Shown: positions 1-8,428, numbered from the stretch's first letter. The stretch: DNA of 64,000 bases from Streptomyces beigongshangae (GCF_019710745.1 NZ_JAHKJW010000017.1:62001-126000), one strand, 5' to 3'. Translations and numbers: made by a program. The notes: generated by a model not told the origin, from the sequence alone.

Positions 1-388
1 TGCCGTAGCCGAACCGGCCGTAGATGGCCGGTTCCGATGCCGTCAGCACCGCGAGCGGCTCGCCCCAGGACCGTATGTCGTCCAGTTGACGCCGCATCAT
101 CGCGGTCAGCACCCCGCGCCTGCGGTGGGTCGGGGCGACGCTCACCATCGTGACGCCCGCGGCCTGCACGGCGGCCCCGCCCGGGACCGTGACCCGGAAG
201 GTGAAGGCCCCGGCCGTGCCCACGCACTCGTCGCCGTCCCAGGCTCCGAGGGAACGGTCGTGCTCCGTGAGGTCCCTCCACAGGGCCCGTTCCTCCGGGG
301 ACTCCGGGACCCCGCCGAACGCCAGCTCCAGTCTCCCGTACCACTCGTCCCAGTCGGCCGGACGCAGCACGCGCAAGTCTGTCGTCAT
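1..388 (-). CDS. Eis-like GNAT N-acetyltransferase (5' part only)
   Basis: Reading the minus strand from ATG at 388 gives 129 residues before the window edge; the C-terminal part lies outside. Residues 79-129 hold the GNAT acetyl-CoA core: a beta strand (GVTMVSVAP), then THRRRGVL at 87-94 matching the R/Q-x-x-G-x-G/A pyrophosphate-binding loop, then EPAIYGRFGYG, which is typical of Eis-family acetyltransferases. These proteins transfer acetyl groups from acetyl-CoA to amines, for example aminoglycosides in mycobacteria, but the substrate here is unknown. The ATG at 388 was chosen because the upstream in-phase ATG-GGG-ACA-TGA reading is out of frame. It is divergent from the phosphatase gene that follows. 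Confidence 0.8.
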   Translation of the reverse strand, partial: MTTDLRVLRPADWDEWYGRLELAFGGVPESPEERALWRDLTEHDRSLGAWDGDECVGTAGAFTFRVTVPGGAAVQAAGVTMVSVAPTHRRRGVLTAMMRRQLDDIRSWGEPLAVLTASEPAIYGRFGYG

Positions 389-574
389 GTCCCCATGCCT
401 ACCAGGGCGATCCGCGATCAGCGACCGGATTTCCCCCGGCTCTGCGGTGCCGGGTACCCATCCGGCCTTACGCTCTGCGAGGGCCGGACTTCCCTGTGAC
501 TTCCGTCCCCGGACGGGGGACAAGTGGGACCTCCCGTGCCAAGCACCTGGTCCGATGGATAGGGTCCCGAACTA

Positions 575-1756
575 ATGGCAGCAGGACGAGAGCGGCGCGC
601 GGCGGCCGATACGTTCACGGCCCGGTTGAAGAAGCAGGTACACCGGGTCCGCACCGGGCTGCGCAGATCCGCCGTGGACTACTTCCGCGGCGACGGATCC
701 GACTGGGTCGCCCTCGCCGGCCTCCTGCTGACCATTCCCGTGATCGCCTGCGTGACACTCGTGAACTCCGTCTGGTGCTCGCCCGCGATGCTCGTCCTGC
801 CCATCGTCGCGGGCGGGCTGCTGCTGCGGCCCTCCAGCCTGCTCGGGCTGTACGCCGCCGCGGCCACCGCGCTGATCGTGGAGTCCGTGAAGCTCGGCCC
901 CTACACCGAGGGCCCCTCCCGGGTGACACCGGGGATCGTGCTGGTCGTCGCCGCGTGCGGGTTCTTCGGGCTGCTGATCGCGCAGTTCCGCAGCCGGGTC
1001 GGGGTGCCGTGGCGGCGGGGCGGCACGATGCTGTTCGACCTGCGCGAGCGGATCCGGGTGCAGAGCAAGCTGCCGAAGCTGCCCGCGGGCTGGCACCGGG
1101 AGATGGCCCTGCGGCCGGCCGGCGGGCAGTCGTTCTCCGGCGACTTCGTCGTCGCGGCCCGCACGAACGGCGGCCGCACGCTCGAAGTGGTCCTCACCGA
1201 CGTCTCCGGCAAGGGAATGGACGCGGGCTCGCGGGCCCTGCTCCTGTCCGGCGCGTTCGGGGGCCTGCTCGGGTCCCTGCCGCCGCACGCCTTCCTGCCC
1301 GCGGCGAACGGGTACCTGCTGCGCCAGGACTGGGAGGAGGGGTTCGCCACCTCGACCCACCTCGTCCTGGACCTGGACTCGGGGGACTACGAGCTCTTCA
1401 CCGCGGGGCATCCGCCGGGGCTGCAGCTCAGCGCGGGGAACGGGCGCTGGGAGGAGAAGGCCGCGGAGGGGCCGCTGCTCGGGGTGTACGACGGCGCGCA
1501 GTTCGACCCGGTGAAGGGGTCGCTGCGTCCCGGGGACGTGCTGATGCTGTTCACGGACGGGCTGGTGGAGACGGCCGACCGCGACATCGTCGAAGGCATC
1601 GACCGGCTGACCGGGGAGGCCGACCGGTATGTGGCGGGCGGGTTCCACGGGGCGGCCTGGCATCTGATCGAGGCGGTGGCGAAGGACGTGAACGACGACC
1701 GGGCGCTGCTGCTGATCTGCCGTGAGGGGGCTACGACGGGGCCGGCGACGCTCTGA
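575..1756 (+). CDS. Membrane PP2C/SpoIIE-type serine phosphatase
   Basis: A 393-residue protein with a basic cytoplasmic N-terminus, about three or four membrane segments (residues about 46-150) and a C-terminal SpoIIE-type phosphatase domain. Metal-binding acidic motifs are in the expected order: SGD at D190, DVSGKGMD from D209, LFTDGLVE, and NDD at 373-375. Family members dephosphorylate anti-anti-sigma factors or act in stress and development signalling. No sensory PAS or GAF domain and no sigma or anti-sigma partner is adjacent, so the target is unknown. No ribosome binding site precedes the ATG. A TAGGGT box at 560-565 lies 9 nt upstream, so the transcript may start at or within a few bases of the start codon. 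Confidence 0.9.
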   Translation: MAAGRERRAAADTFTARLKKQVHRVRTGLRRSAVDYFRGDGSDWVALAGLLLTIPVIACVTLVNSVWCSPAMLVLPIVAGGLLLRPSSLLGLYAAAATALIVESVKLGPYTEGPSRVTPGIVLVVAACGFFGLLIAQFRSRVGVPWRRGGTMLFDLRERIRVQSKLPKLPAGWHREMALRPAGGQSFSGDFVVAARTNGGRTLEVVLTDVSGKGMDAGSRALLLSGAFGGLLGSLPPHAFLPAANGYLLRQDWEEGFATSTHLVLDLDSGDYELFTAGHPPGLQLSAGNGRWEEKAAEGPLLGVYDGAQFDPVKGSLRPGDVLMLFTDGLVETADRDIVEGIDRLTGEADRYVAGGFHGAAWHLIEAVAKDVNDDRALLLICREGATTGPATL

Positions 1757-1824
1757 GCTCGGCTGCGGCTGCGGCTGTGGTCGGGTGCGGACCGGTGGGG
1801 GCTGATCGCGCAGTTCCCCGCGCC

Positions 1825-1858
1825 CCCGGGAAGCAGGGCTGTGCCCCTGCTTCCCGGG
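1825..1858. terminator. Bidirectional hairpin between convergent genes
   Basis: A perfect 14-bp stem (CCCGGGAAGCAGGG with its complement) with a 6-nt CTGTGC loop lies between the convergent phosphatase and antiporter genes. No U-run follows, which is normal for Streptomyces terminators. Confidence 0.75.
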
Positions 1859-1873
1859 TCGCGGGGAGGGGCC

Positions 1874-3055
1874 TCAGCCGATCCGGGCCGGTTCCCGTGC
1901 TTCCGGTTCCGTTCGTTCCTTGCCGCCGGGCAGCAAGCGGGCCAGCCAGTCCGATCGGACCGCGGCCAGCGGCCCCAGAACGGCCAGCAGCAGGACGTAT
2001 CCCGCGATGAACGGCGACAGCCGCTCGTCGAGCCCCGCGGCCGCGGCCATCGTGGCGAGGATGAGCGCGAACTCGCCCCGGGCGAGCAGGGTGGTCGAGA
2101 TGTTCGCCGCGGGCCCGGCGCCGAACCCGTAGACGCGCGCCGCTCCGAGGCCCGCCAGCACGTTCATGACGAGCGTCACCGCCACCGCGGCGAGCACCGG
2201 CCACAGCACCGTGGGCAGATCACCCGGGTCGATGGACAGTCCGAAGGCGAAGAAGAACATCGCGCCGAAGGCGTCCCGCAGGGGATGGACGAGCTTGAGG
2301 ATGCGTCCGCCGGACGTCGTGCTGCCGAGCATCAGACCGACCATGAACGCCCCGATCGCGTCCGCGACCCCGAACCACTCCGAGACCCCCGCCATGAAGA
2401 CGGCCGCGCCGAGGAAGGAGATGACGAGCAACTCGTCGTCCCTGGTGGCGAAGAGGCGCCCCACGACCCGCGTGCCGAAGCGGGCGGCGAGCGCCAGCAG
2501 CAGGAGGAAGGCGAATGCCTTGCCGCCGTCGAGGACCGCCGAGCCGAGGGAGTCCGCGCCGGACAGGATCGGCTGGAGGGCCGCCAGGTAGAGCGCGAGG
2601 AACACGTCCTCCACGACGATGATGCCGAGGATCGGCTTGGTCTCGGGGTTGCCCAGCCGCCCCGTGTCGACCAGCACCTTCGTGACGATCGCCGACGAGG
2701 AGATGCCGAGCACACCGGCGAGCACCAGCGCCTCGGACGTGCCCCAGCCGAGGGCGAAGCCGAAGCCCAGTCCCGCGCCGACGTTCAGGGCGAGGTAGGT
2801 CCCTCCGGCGAGGGCCATCCGGCGCCCGCCCGCCTTGAGGTCGTCCATGTGGAACTCGAGGCCGAGATAGAAGAGGAGCAGCACCAGACCGAGCGCGGAG
2901 AGCATCTCCATCTCGTGCGGGTCGGAGACGAGCACGAAGCCTGGCGTGTGGGGGCCGAGCAGAATCCCGGCCAGGATGAAGAGGGGGATCGTGGGGAGCC
3001 CGATCCGGGCACCCGCGCGGGCGAGGACGGCGGCGGCCAGAAAGGCGCCGCCCAT
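1874..3055 (-). CDS. Cation:proton antiporter, CPA2/KefB type
   Basis: A 393-residue, almost wholly hydrophobic protein with about 11-12 membrane segments. Features of the Na+/H+ exchanger (CPA2) family include the LPTIPLFILAGILLGPHTPG segment in helix 2, the LLLFYLGLEF segment and GISSSAIVTKVL. It probably exchanges K+ or Na+ for H+ across the cytoplasmic membrane. There is no C-terminal TrkA-N or TrkA-C regulatory domain, so regulation may come from a separate protein. The first ATG at 3055 has no ribosome binding site. GGAAGGAA lies just upstream at about 3092-3099, 9 codons ahead, with an in-frame ATC codon at 3080-3082 at normal spacing, so the true start may be non-canonical and further upstream. 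Confidence 0.88.
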   Translation of the reverse strand: MGGAFLAAAVLARAGARIGLPTIPLFILAGILLGPHTPGFVLVSDPHEMEMLSALGLVLLLFYLGLEFHMDDLKAGGRRMALAGGTYLALNVGAGLGFGFALGWGTSEALVLAGVLGISSSAIVTKVLVDTGRLGNPETKPILGIIVVEDVFLALYLAALQPILSGADSLGSAVLDGGKAFAFLLLLALAARFGTRVVGRLFATRDDELLVISFLGAAVFMAGVSEWFGVADAIGAFMVGLMLGSTTSGGRILKLVHPLRDAFGAMFFFAFGLSIDPGDLPTVLWPVLAAVAVTLVMNVLAGLGAARVYGFGAGPAANISTTLLARGEFALILATMAAAAGLDERLSPFIAGYVLLLAVLGPLAAVRSDWLARLLPGGKERTEPEAREPARIG

Positions 3056-3211
3056 GGCGATCAGAAGCTCTGCGTGTCCGATGGGCCCGTTCCTTCCGAG
3101 TGGTCAGTAGGTCAAGGGAGTGTCAAGAAATCGTCAGTAATTAGTTTACCAAACGATCGGGAAGGGGTGATCGGGCAAGGTTGTCCGCTTCTTGGGGAAG
3201 TCCTTGAGGAA

Positions 3212-3247
3212 GCCGGACTCGCCGGGCTTCGGCCCGGGGAGTCCGGC
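3212..3247 (+). promoter_or_regulatory. Long UUCG-capped hairpin upstream of the HD-domain gene
   Basis: GCCGGACTC (3212-3220) and CCGGGC (3222-3227) pair with GCCCGG (3232-3237) and GAGTCCGGC (3239-3247) around a TTCG tetraloop, with a single G-G mismatch. The hairpin ends 19 nt before the ATG at 3267. It may be a terminator for leftward transcription or a leader element; its function is not known. Confidence 0.5.
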
Positions 3248-3266
3248 AAGGGGGCACACTCGACCC

Positions 3267-3770
3267 ATGACCGACGACGCACACCGTCCGCTGCTGACCT
3301 GCGCGGAGGTCGAGGCCCTGGCGCGCGACGCGCACGCCGCGCAGACGGACAAGGCGGGCCGCCCGTACGCCGAGCACCTGCGGGCGGTGGCCGACGGGGT
3401 ACGGGCCCGGGGCGGCGACGAGGCGCAGATCGCCGCGGCCTGGCTGCACGACGCGGTGGAGGACGACGCGCTCACGGAGGACTGGCTGCGCGCGGCGGCG
3501 CTGTCCCCCCGTACGAAGGCCATCGTGCTGGCGGTCACCAAGCGTCCGGCCGAGCCGCCGGAGGACTACGCCGCACGCGTCCTGGCCACTCCGGGAGCCC
3601 TGCTGGTCAAGGAGGCGGACCTGGCCCACAACGCGGACCCGGCCCGCCTGGCGGTCCTGGGCGAGCCGACCAGGACCCGCCTGACCCGCAAGTACGCGAA
3701 AATGCGAGCGCTCCTGGGCCTGGACCCGGGTCCGGGCCTGGACCCGCGCCCGGACCGGCCCCGCGGCTGA
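3267..3770 (+). CDS. Small HD-domain hydrolase, RelA/SpoT-HD (Mesh1) like
   Basis: A 167-residue single-domain protein with the metal-site signature of the RelA/SpoT hydrolase HD superfamily. H37 sits in AEHLRAV, H61-D62 in WLHDAVED and D118 in KEADLAHNADP, equivalent to the R/K-x-A-D-x-x-H-N motif of SpoT and Mesh1. No synthetase, TGS or ACT domain is present. Possible activities are (p)ppGpp or other nucleotide pyrophosphate hydrolysis; this is inference. I prefer ATG 3267 (MTDDAHRP) over a longer in-frame start at 3192, because the longer form would translate through a strong hairpin. AAGGGGG lies 12 nt before the chosen start. The C-terminus is a Pro-Gly-Asp tail. Confidence 0.8.
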   Translation: MTDDAHRPLLTCAEVEALARDAHAAQTDKAGRPYAEHLRAVADGVRARGGDEAQIAAAWLHDAVEDDALTEDWLRAAALSPRTKAIVLAVTKRPAEPPEDYAARVLATPGALLVKEADLAHNADPARLAVLGEPTRTRLTRKYAKMRALLGLDPGPGLDPRPDRPRG

Positions 3771-3797
3771 GCGCCCGCCGGCGGTCCTACGGCCGGT

Positions 3798-4973
3798 TCA
3801 GGACCGGCTCCGCCCGCGGGCGACCTCGGCCGCGTCCCGCTTGAACGCCCACTCCATCCTCGGCTCCATCGCGAACCGGAACATCCGCTGCACGGGCGGA
3901 GTGCACAGCGCGGTGATGACGGCCGCGGCGAAGACGGACACGAAGACCTCGCCGACCGGGTGGCTCAGCCAGGTGTACTGGTCGTACCAGCCCCAGAACC
4001 GGGACCCCTTGGCGAGGAACCCGTGCAGCAGGTAGCCGTACAGCGTGCCCGCGCCGAGCACCGTGAACCACATCCTGCGGCGCGGCACCCACGCGAGGAA
4101 GCACGACGTGAGCACCATCGAGACGCCGAACAGCGCGAGCGTCACGACGACGCCGACCCACCAGGGCGCCCCCAGTTCCTGGGCGCTGTCGCGGTGGTAG
4201 AACCAGGCCGAGTTCACGTGCGGCCCGGTCCAGTACGCGAGGGCGAGGGCGGCCGCGAGGACCGGCGCCGACAGGATCCGCACCTCGCGGCGGCGCATCA
4301 GCTGGAAGTGCTCGGGCTTCATGAACAGGCCCACGACGAAGAACGGCAGGAACTGCAGGACGCGCTGGAGGTCCAGGTCGTCACCGATGTCCGGGGAGAC
4401 GGAGGCGAGGACGGCGATGGCGAGGGCGAGCGGCACGGGCCACCGCACGACCTTCCACAGCGGGACGGTCATCCGCCACACGAACAGGGCGATCAGGAAC
4501 CAGGTGAGGTACCAGGGGTCCAGCAGGCTGATCGGGTGGCCGGGGTCGTCGTCGGCCCACCGCTTGAAGAGGGAGTACGCGACCTCGAAGAGGACGTACG
4601 GCACGGCGATGCCGGTGACCAGCCGCCGCAGCCGGTCGGGGCGCATGTCGAAGCTGCGCGAGAAGTAGCCGGAGATGAGGACGAAGGCCGGCATGTGGAA
4701 GGTGTAGACGACCATGTAGAGCGCCTCGGCGGCGCGGCTGTGGTCGGTCAGCGGTTCCCAGGCGTGGCCCATCGCGACGAACACGATCGCCAGGTACTTG
4801 GCGTTGTCGAAGAACGCGTCGCGCTGCTTGGCGGGCTTCGCGTCCGGCCTGGCTGTGGCGCCGTCCGTCCGGAGTGCTGCGGGCGGACGCGGACCGGGCA
4901 CCCCCGGCGCCGGGGGCCGGGTCGGCGGGAGGGGGGCCCTCTGTTGGCCGTGCGGACGGAGCGAGTTCGTCAC
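3798..4973 (-). CDS. Acyltransferase-3 family membrane protein
   Basis: A 391-residue protein with about ten membrane segments of the acyltransferase-3 (PF01757) family, which O-acylates sugars, lipids or antibiotics at the membrane. The N-terminal AKYLAIVFVAMGHAWEPL contains the conserved GH of the first helix. The first roughly 45 residues are a disordered Pro-rich cytoplasmic tail, and the C-terminus is basic. I chose GTG at 4973 (VTNSLRPHG) because GGGAGGG lies 4-6 nt upstream; a longer ATG start at 5024 lacks this. The gene ends 27 bp from the convergent HD gene. The acceptor substrate cannot be inferred from context. Confidence 0.85.
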   Translation of the reverse strand: MTNSLRPHGQQRAPLPPTRPPAPGVPGPRPPAALRTDGATARPDAKPAKQRDAFFDNAKYLAIVFVAMGHAWEPLTDHSRAAEALYMVVYTFHMPAFVLISGYFSRSFDMRPDRLRRLVTGIAVPYVLFEVAYSLFKRWADDDPGHPISLLDPWYLTWFLIALFVWRMTVPLWKVVRWPVPLALAIAVLASVSPDIGDDLDLQRVLQFLPFFVVGLFMKPEHFQLMRRREVRILSAPVLAAALALAYWTGPHVNSAWFYHRDSAQELGAPWWVGVVVTLALFGVSMVLTSCFLAWVPRRRMWFTVLGAGTLYGYLLHGFLAKGSRFWGWYDQYTWLSHPVGEVFVSVFAAAVITALCTPPVQRMFRFAMEPRMEWAFKRDAAEVARGRSRS

Positions 4974-5562
4974 GGACCCTCCCACCAGGAACCGGGGGAG
5001 ACGGTCCGCGACCTCGCTGCACATACGGGGGACGAGGCAGCGTAGGACATCTGAGGCACCCTAGCGTTGTCCGTGGGATTCCGTGAAACCCCTGAGGCGG
5101 TTCCTGATTGTCCTTCTGCGGATACCCGGTATTCAGAAAAGTTGATATGGGGACCACTGTGGCGATCACCACACCGCTTCCGGCCGTTACGTACGGGTTT
5201 GTTGCGACTAAACATCGCATAAAGCCCACGGGTGACTCCGGTGATATGTCCGTTCGGGTGGGATTTGGTGATCTGTCGGTGCCCTGCTCCAGGACCCGCC
5301 GATGTGCCCGTGCCGACAATTCGAATTACCTGCGAACAGGCTGTGCGTGGGGATGGATGGGCATGGAAAAGATCATTCTGGATTCATGGGCGGGAGATCG
5401 CTCGAATTGCCGTACGGCGTCCGGTCGTTCGCTTCCGTGACCTACCGATGCCCCACCCGCCGCATACGGGGGGCCAGTTGGTGGCACGATGGTTCTGGCG
5501 GGGGTGTGCGGGGCTGCACCTCCGGGCCGGGAGAGCGGACCGACCGTAAGGTGTGATCAGTT
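4974..5562. other. 589-bp intergenic region, visibly AT-richer than its neighbours
   Basis: This is the least GC-rich stretch in the window. It contains short inverted repeats such as TGTGG-N6-CCACA (5158-5173) but no ORF with normal codon bias and no RNA gene that I recognise. It probably holds divergent regulatory sequence for the acyltransferase and the 64-residue protein. Confidence 0.4.
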
Positions 5563-5757
5563 GTGGCCATTTCGCTGTCAGTGGTGCTGCTGTTGGGGAT
5601 CGTCCTGGTGGTGTTGATACGGGGTGGATCGCTCAAGGGGGGCCCGGCGGTGGTCGCCGTCCTCTTCGGGTTCTTCCTCGCCTCCACCGGCATGGCGGAC
5701 GACATCCAACGGTTCCTGAACTCCGTGGCGGAGACCATCAACTCGATCCAGTTCTGA
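5563..5757 (+). CDS. Small two-helix membrane protein (64 aa)
   Basis: A 64-residue protein starting with GTG. Residues 2-20 (AISLSVVLLLGIVLVVLIR) form one membrane helix, a short GGSLKGG loop follows, and residues 29-44 form a second hydrophobic segment. The amphipathic C-terminus is DDIQRFLNSVAETINSIQF. GC3 bias supports real coding. I recall similar short proteins in Streptomyces genomes with no assigned function. No operon partner exists on either side: the next gene is a tRNA on the opposite strand. A weak AAGG lies about 11 nt ahead of the start. Confidence 0.65.
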   Translation: MAISLSVVLLLGIVLVVLIRGGSLKGGPAVVAVLFGFFLASTGMADDIQRFLNSVAETINSIQF

Positions 5758-6227
5758 GCGGGTTCGCGCATCCGGCGCGGAAGGGCGCCGGTGCCGGTGA
5801 CAGCCGGCCCCGCCGGCCCGGGGCCCCGGCACGTGGACGCCCCTCATGCGTGCGCCTGCTACGCCCGTCAGCCCTCTGTGCCCGTTGACGGACGATCCGG
5901 ATCTCTCCGAACCCTTCGCCCTTTCCCCTTCCCCTCTCGTCCCCCCGTCCCCTCCCCGTCCCCTCCCGTCCCGTCTCCCGAAGAAGCCGGCGGCGTGGAC
6001 CCGGGGATCGTCCGGTGGCCGCGCGAGACCTGTGGACCCGGAGAGCCCGACCGCCGAGGGGTATCGGGCCAATGTCCGGAACATGCCAGACCGCGGCGCC
6101 CCGGCCGCGTACGACGTCAGGGCCGTGTCGGCCCGGTGGCCCTCCCGACGGATGAGACCGGACGGGTGGCGTTCCGCCGCCGGATCGCCCGGGCGGGCGG
6201 ACGCCACCTGGGGAGCGCGTCAACGCA
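5758..6227. other. Intergenic region with a polypyrimidine tract
   Basis: No gene is supported between the 64-residue protein and the tRNA-Gly terminator. A nearly pure pyrimidine tract (runs of CCCTTT, CCCCTC and CCCGTC) spans about 5925-5985. Otherwise I see nothing here. Confidence 0.4.
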
Positions 6228-6269
6228 TCAGGGCCAGGTCGGAGGAATCGTCCTCCGACCTGGCCCTGA
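6228..6269 (-). terminator. Terminator of tRNA-Gly
   Basis: A perfect 19-bp inverted repeat (TCAGGGCCAGGTCGGAGGA and its complement) with a 4-nt loop lies 10 nt beyond the 3' end of tRNA-Gly on the minus strand. Confidence 0.8.
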
Positions 6270-6278
6270 GCCGTCGAG

Positions 6279-6349
6279 AGCGGGCGACGGGAATCGAACC
6301 CGCGTAGCTAGTTTGGAAGACTAGGGCTCTACCATTGAGCTACGCCCGC
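6279..6349 (-). tRNA. tRNA-Gly (anticodon TCC)
   Basis: The minus strand folds into a 71-nt cloverleaf. The acceptor stem is GCGGGCG/CGCCCGC, the D arm is GCTC-AATGGTA-GAGC, the anticodon loop CTTCCAA carries TCC, and the T arm contains GGTTCGATTCC. No CCA is encoded. A 19-bp terminator hairpin follows. It decodes GGA and, with wobble, GGG. Confidence 0.95.
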
Positions 6350-6491
6350 ACAGCGTGCGCCGCAGGTCGGCGACGCGCGGCACTGGAGTATCGTAGCGGG
6401 TCGCGGTACCTCGCCGCACACCCGGTGCGCACTCGTCCCGGCGGGCGGGGACGCCATGGGAAATGCGGGCGTCGCGCGGTCCGCGGGCATG

Positions 6492-6497
6492 TACCCT
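6492..6497 (+). promoter_or_regulatory. -10 box of the tRNA-Pro promoter
   Basis: TACCCT matches the Streptomyces TASSST vegetative -10 consensus and lies 15 nt before the mature tRNA 5' end. The -35 region is weak. Confidence 0.45.
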
Positions 6498-6512
6498 TCG
6501 TGTCGCACCAGA

Positions 6513-6589
6513 CGGGGTGTGGCGCAGCTTGGTAGCGCGTCCGCTTTGGGAGCGGAAGGCCGTGGGTTCAAATCCCGCCACCCCGACCA
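6513..6589 (+). tRNA. tRNA-Pro (anticodon TGG)
   Basis: A 77-nt cloverleaf with the 3' CCA encoded. The acceptor stem is CGGGGTG pairing with CACCCCG, the D arm contains GCGC-AGCTTGGTA-GCGC, the anticodon loop is TTTGGGA with anticodon TGG, and the T arm contains GGGTTCAAATCCC. A TACCCT -10 box lies upstream. It is the last feature before the tig promoter. Confidence 0.95.
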
Positions 6590-6620
6590 CCCCGCCGGAC
6601 CACCGGCGAGAGATCACCTT

Positions 6621-6649
6621 TTGGGGCGTGTACCGGCTGCGGCTAGTAT
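6621..6649 (+). promoter_or_regulatory. Promoter of tig
   Basis: TTGGGG (6621-6626), a 17-nt spacer and TAGTAT (6644-6649) form a good SigA/HrdB-type promoter, about 123 nt upstream of the trigger factor start codon. No other promoter is evident before tig. Confidence 0.6.
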
Positions 6650-6778
6650 GCAAACTGCGCGCCCGTGTGTCTGCATTGTTACGTCCCTCAAGGGCCGCCG
6701 ATCCGCTGAGGCTCCGCCGTGTCCGGTGGGGAATGTCAGCAGAACCCCTAAGAAGTCAGCCCCCAAGGAGACCGAACC

Positions 6779-8206
6779 GTGAAGAGCGCCGTGGAGACCC
6801 TGAACCCGACCCGGGTTCGGCTCAGCATCGAGGTGCCCTTCGAGGAGCTCAAGGACAGCCTCGACGCGGCGTACAAGAAGATCAACCAGCAGGTCACGGT
6901 GAAGGGGTTCCGGAAGGGCAAGATTCCGGCGCGCGTCATCGACCAGCGGTTCGGCCGCGGTGCGGTTCTGGAGGAAGCGGTCAACGACGCGCTCCCGAAG
7001 TTCTACACCGACGCGGTCAACGAGGCCGAGCTGAACGTCCTCGGCCAGCCCGAGGTCGACATCACGGAGCTGAAGGACGGCGAGACGCTGAACTTCACCG
7101 CCGAGGTCGACGTCCGCCCGACCATCGAGATCCCGGACTACTCCGGCATCGAGGTCGAGGTCGACGCCGTCGAGGTCGGTGAGGAGGACGTCGACAAGGC
7201 CGTCGAGGAGCTGCGCGAGCGCTTCGCGTCGACCGCGCCCGTCGAGCGTGCCGCCGAGGAGGGCGACGTCGTCACCCTCGACCTGGAGGCCAAGGTCGAC
7301 GGCGAGGTCCTGGAGGACGGTGTCGCGAGCGGCGTCTCCTACACCATCGGCTCCGGCGAGCTGCTGGACGGCATCGACGACGCCGTGAAGGGCCTGGAGG
7401 CCGGTGGCGAGGCCACCTTCGCCTCCGAGCTCAAGGGCGGCTCGGCGGCCGGCAAGGAGGCCGAGGTCACCGTCAAGGTCACCCAGGTCGCCAAGCGCGA
7501 GCTGCCCGAGCTGGACGACGACTTCGCGCAGCTCGCGTCGGAGTTCGACACCCTCGAGGAGCTCCGCGCCGACAGCCGCAAGCGCCTCGAGAACATGAAG
7601 CAGTTCGACCAGGCCACGCAGGCCCAGGAGCGAGTCCTGGAGAAGCTGCTGGAGCTCGTCGAGGTGCCCGTCCCCGAGAAGCTCCTCGAGGAAGAGATCA
7701 ACACCCGCAAGCACAACCTGGAGCACCACCAGCTCGGCCAGATGGGTCTCGACCTCGAGAAGTACCTGGAGATCCAGGGCAAGACGGCCGAGGAGTTCGA
7801 CACCGAGACCAAGGAAGCCGCGGTCAAGGGCATCAAGACGCAGTTCGTCCTGGACGAGCTCGTCAACAGGGAGAAGCTGAACGTCAACCAGGAGGAGCTC
7901 ACCGAGCACCTCATGCGGCGGGCCGCCTCCTCCGGCATGTCCCCCGACCAGTTCGCCCAGGCGGTCGTCGAGGGCGGCCAGGTCCCGATGCTGGTCGGCG
8001 AGGTCGCCCGCGGCAAGGCCCTTGCCGCGGTCGTCGAGGCCGCCACCGTCAAGGACACGAACGGCGAGGTCGTGGACCTCGACGACGACGAGGACGAGAC
8101 CGGGGCCGAGACCTCCACCGAGGCCGCCGCCTCCGAGGAGGAGACCCCCGAGGCCGAGACTCCCAAGGCCGAGGCCGCCGCCTCCGAGGAGAAGAACGAG
8201 GCCTGA
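6779..8206 (+). CDS. tig: Trigger factor, ribosome-associated chaperone
   Basis: A 475-residue trigger factor that binds the ribosomal exit tunnel through L23 and shields nascent chains. The ribosome-docking loop GFRKGKIP is at residues 43-50. An FKBP-like peptidyl-prolyl isomerase domain follows (roughly residues 160-240), then the long helical C-terminal chaperone domain. After residue about 425 there is an acidic, Ala/Glu-rich low-complexity tail (DLDDDEDET followed by AAASEEE-type runs), a common extension in Streptomyces. The GTG start has AAGGAG at good spacing. It stands upstream of clpP1-clpP2-clpX as in many bacteria but is separated by its own terminator. Confidence 0.97.
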   Translation: MKSAVETLNPTRVRLSIEVPFEELKDSLDAAYKKINQQVTVKGFRKGKIPARVIDQRFGRGAVLEEAVNDALPKFYTDAVNEAELNVLGQPEVDITELKDGETLNFTAEVDVRPTIEIPDYSGIEVEVDAVEVGEEDVDKAVEELRERFASTAPVERAAEEGDVVTLDLEAKVDGEVLEDGVASGVSYTIGSGELLDGIDDAVKGLEAGGEATFASELKGGSAAGKEAEVTVKVTQVAKRELPELDDDFAQLASEFDTLEELRADSRKRLENMKQFDQATQAQERVLEKLLELVEVPVPEKLLEEEINTRKHNLEHHQLGQMGLDLEKYLEIQGKTAEEFDTETKEAAVKGIKTQFVLDELVNREKLNVNQEELTEHLMRRAASSGMSPDQFAQAVVEGGQVPMLVGEVARGKALAAVVEAATVKDTNGEVVDLDDDEDETGAETSTEAAASEEETPEAETPKAEAAASEEKNEA

Positions 8207-8228
8207 CCGCCTCGCGAGCAGCAGCAGG

Positions 8229-8266
8229 CCTGCGGGCCCCCGGGACACGTCCCGGGGGCCCGCAGG
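8229..8266 (+). terminator. Terminator of tig
   Basis: A 17-bp perfect stem (CCTGCGGGCCCCCGGGA with its complement) with a CACG loop begins 23 nt after the tig stop codon. Confidence 0.85.
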
Positions 8267-8428
8267 GCCTTCCAGGGGCGCGGGGAACCGCGCGAGCGAC
8301 CCACGACGGGCCGCACCCGCCGACGAACAGCGCGCGGCAGACGCGTCCGCGGCCCGCTGGGGGCGGGCCGCGCGGTTCCCCGCGCCCCTTACGGAGCACC
8401 CCTTAATCCCTGCTCATCCGGCGGAGCG

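Noticed and set aside
1841..3844. A 667-residue plus-strand reading across the antiporter and HD genes
   Set aside because: Runs antisense to the antiporter; only its end overlaps the HD gene, in another frame.
5108..5549. Overlapping 84-110 residue plus-strand ORFs in the AT-rich gap
   Set aside because: No ribosome binding site, poor GC3 bias, three overlapping frames and no recognisable domain.
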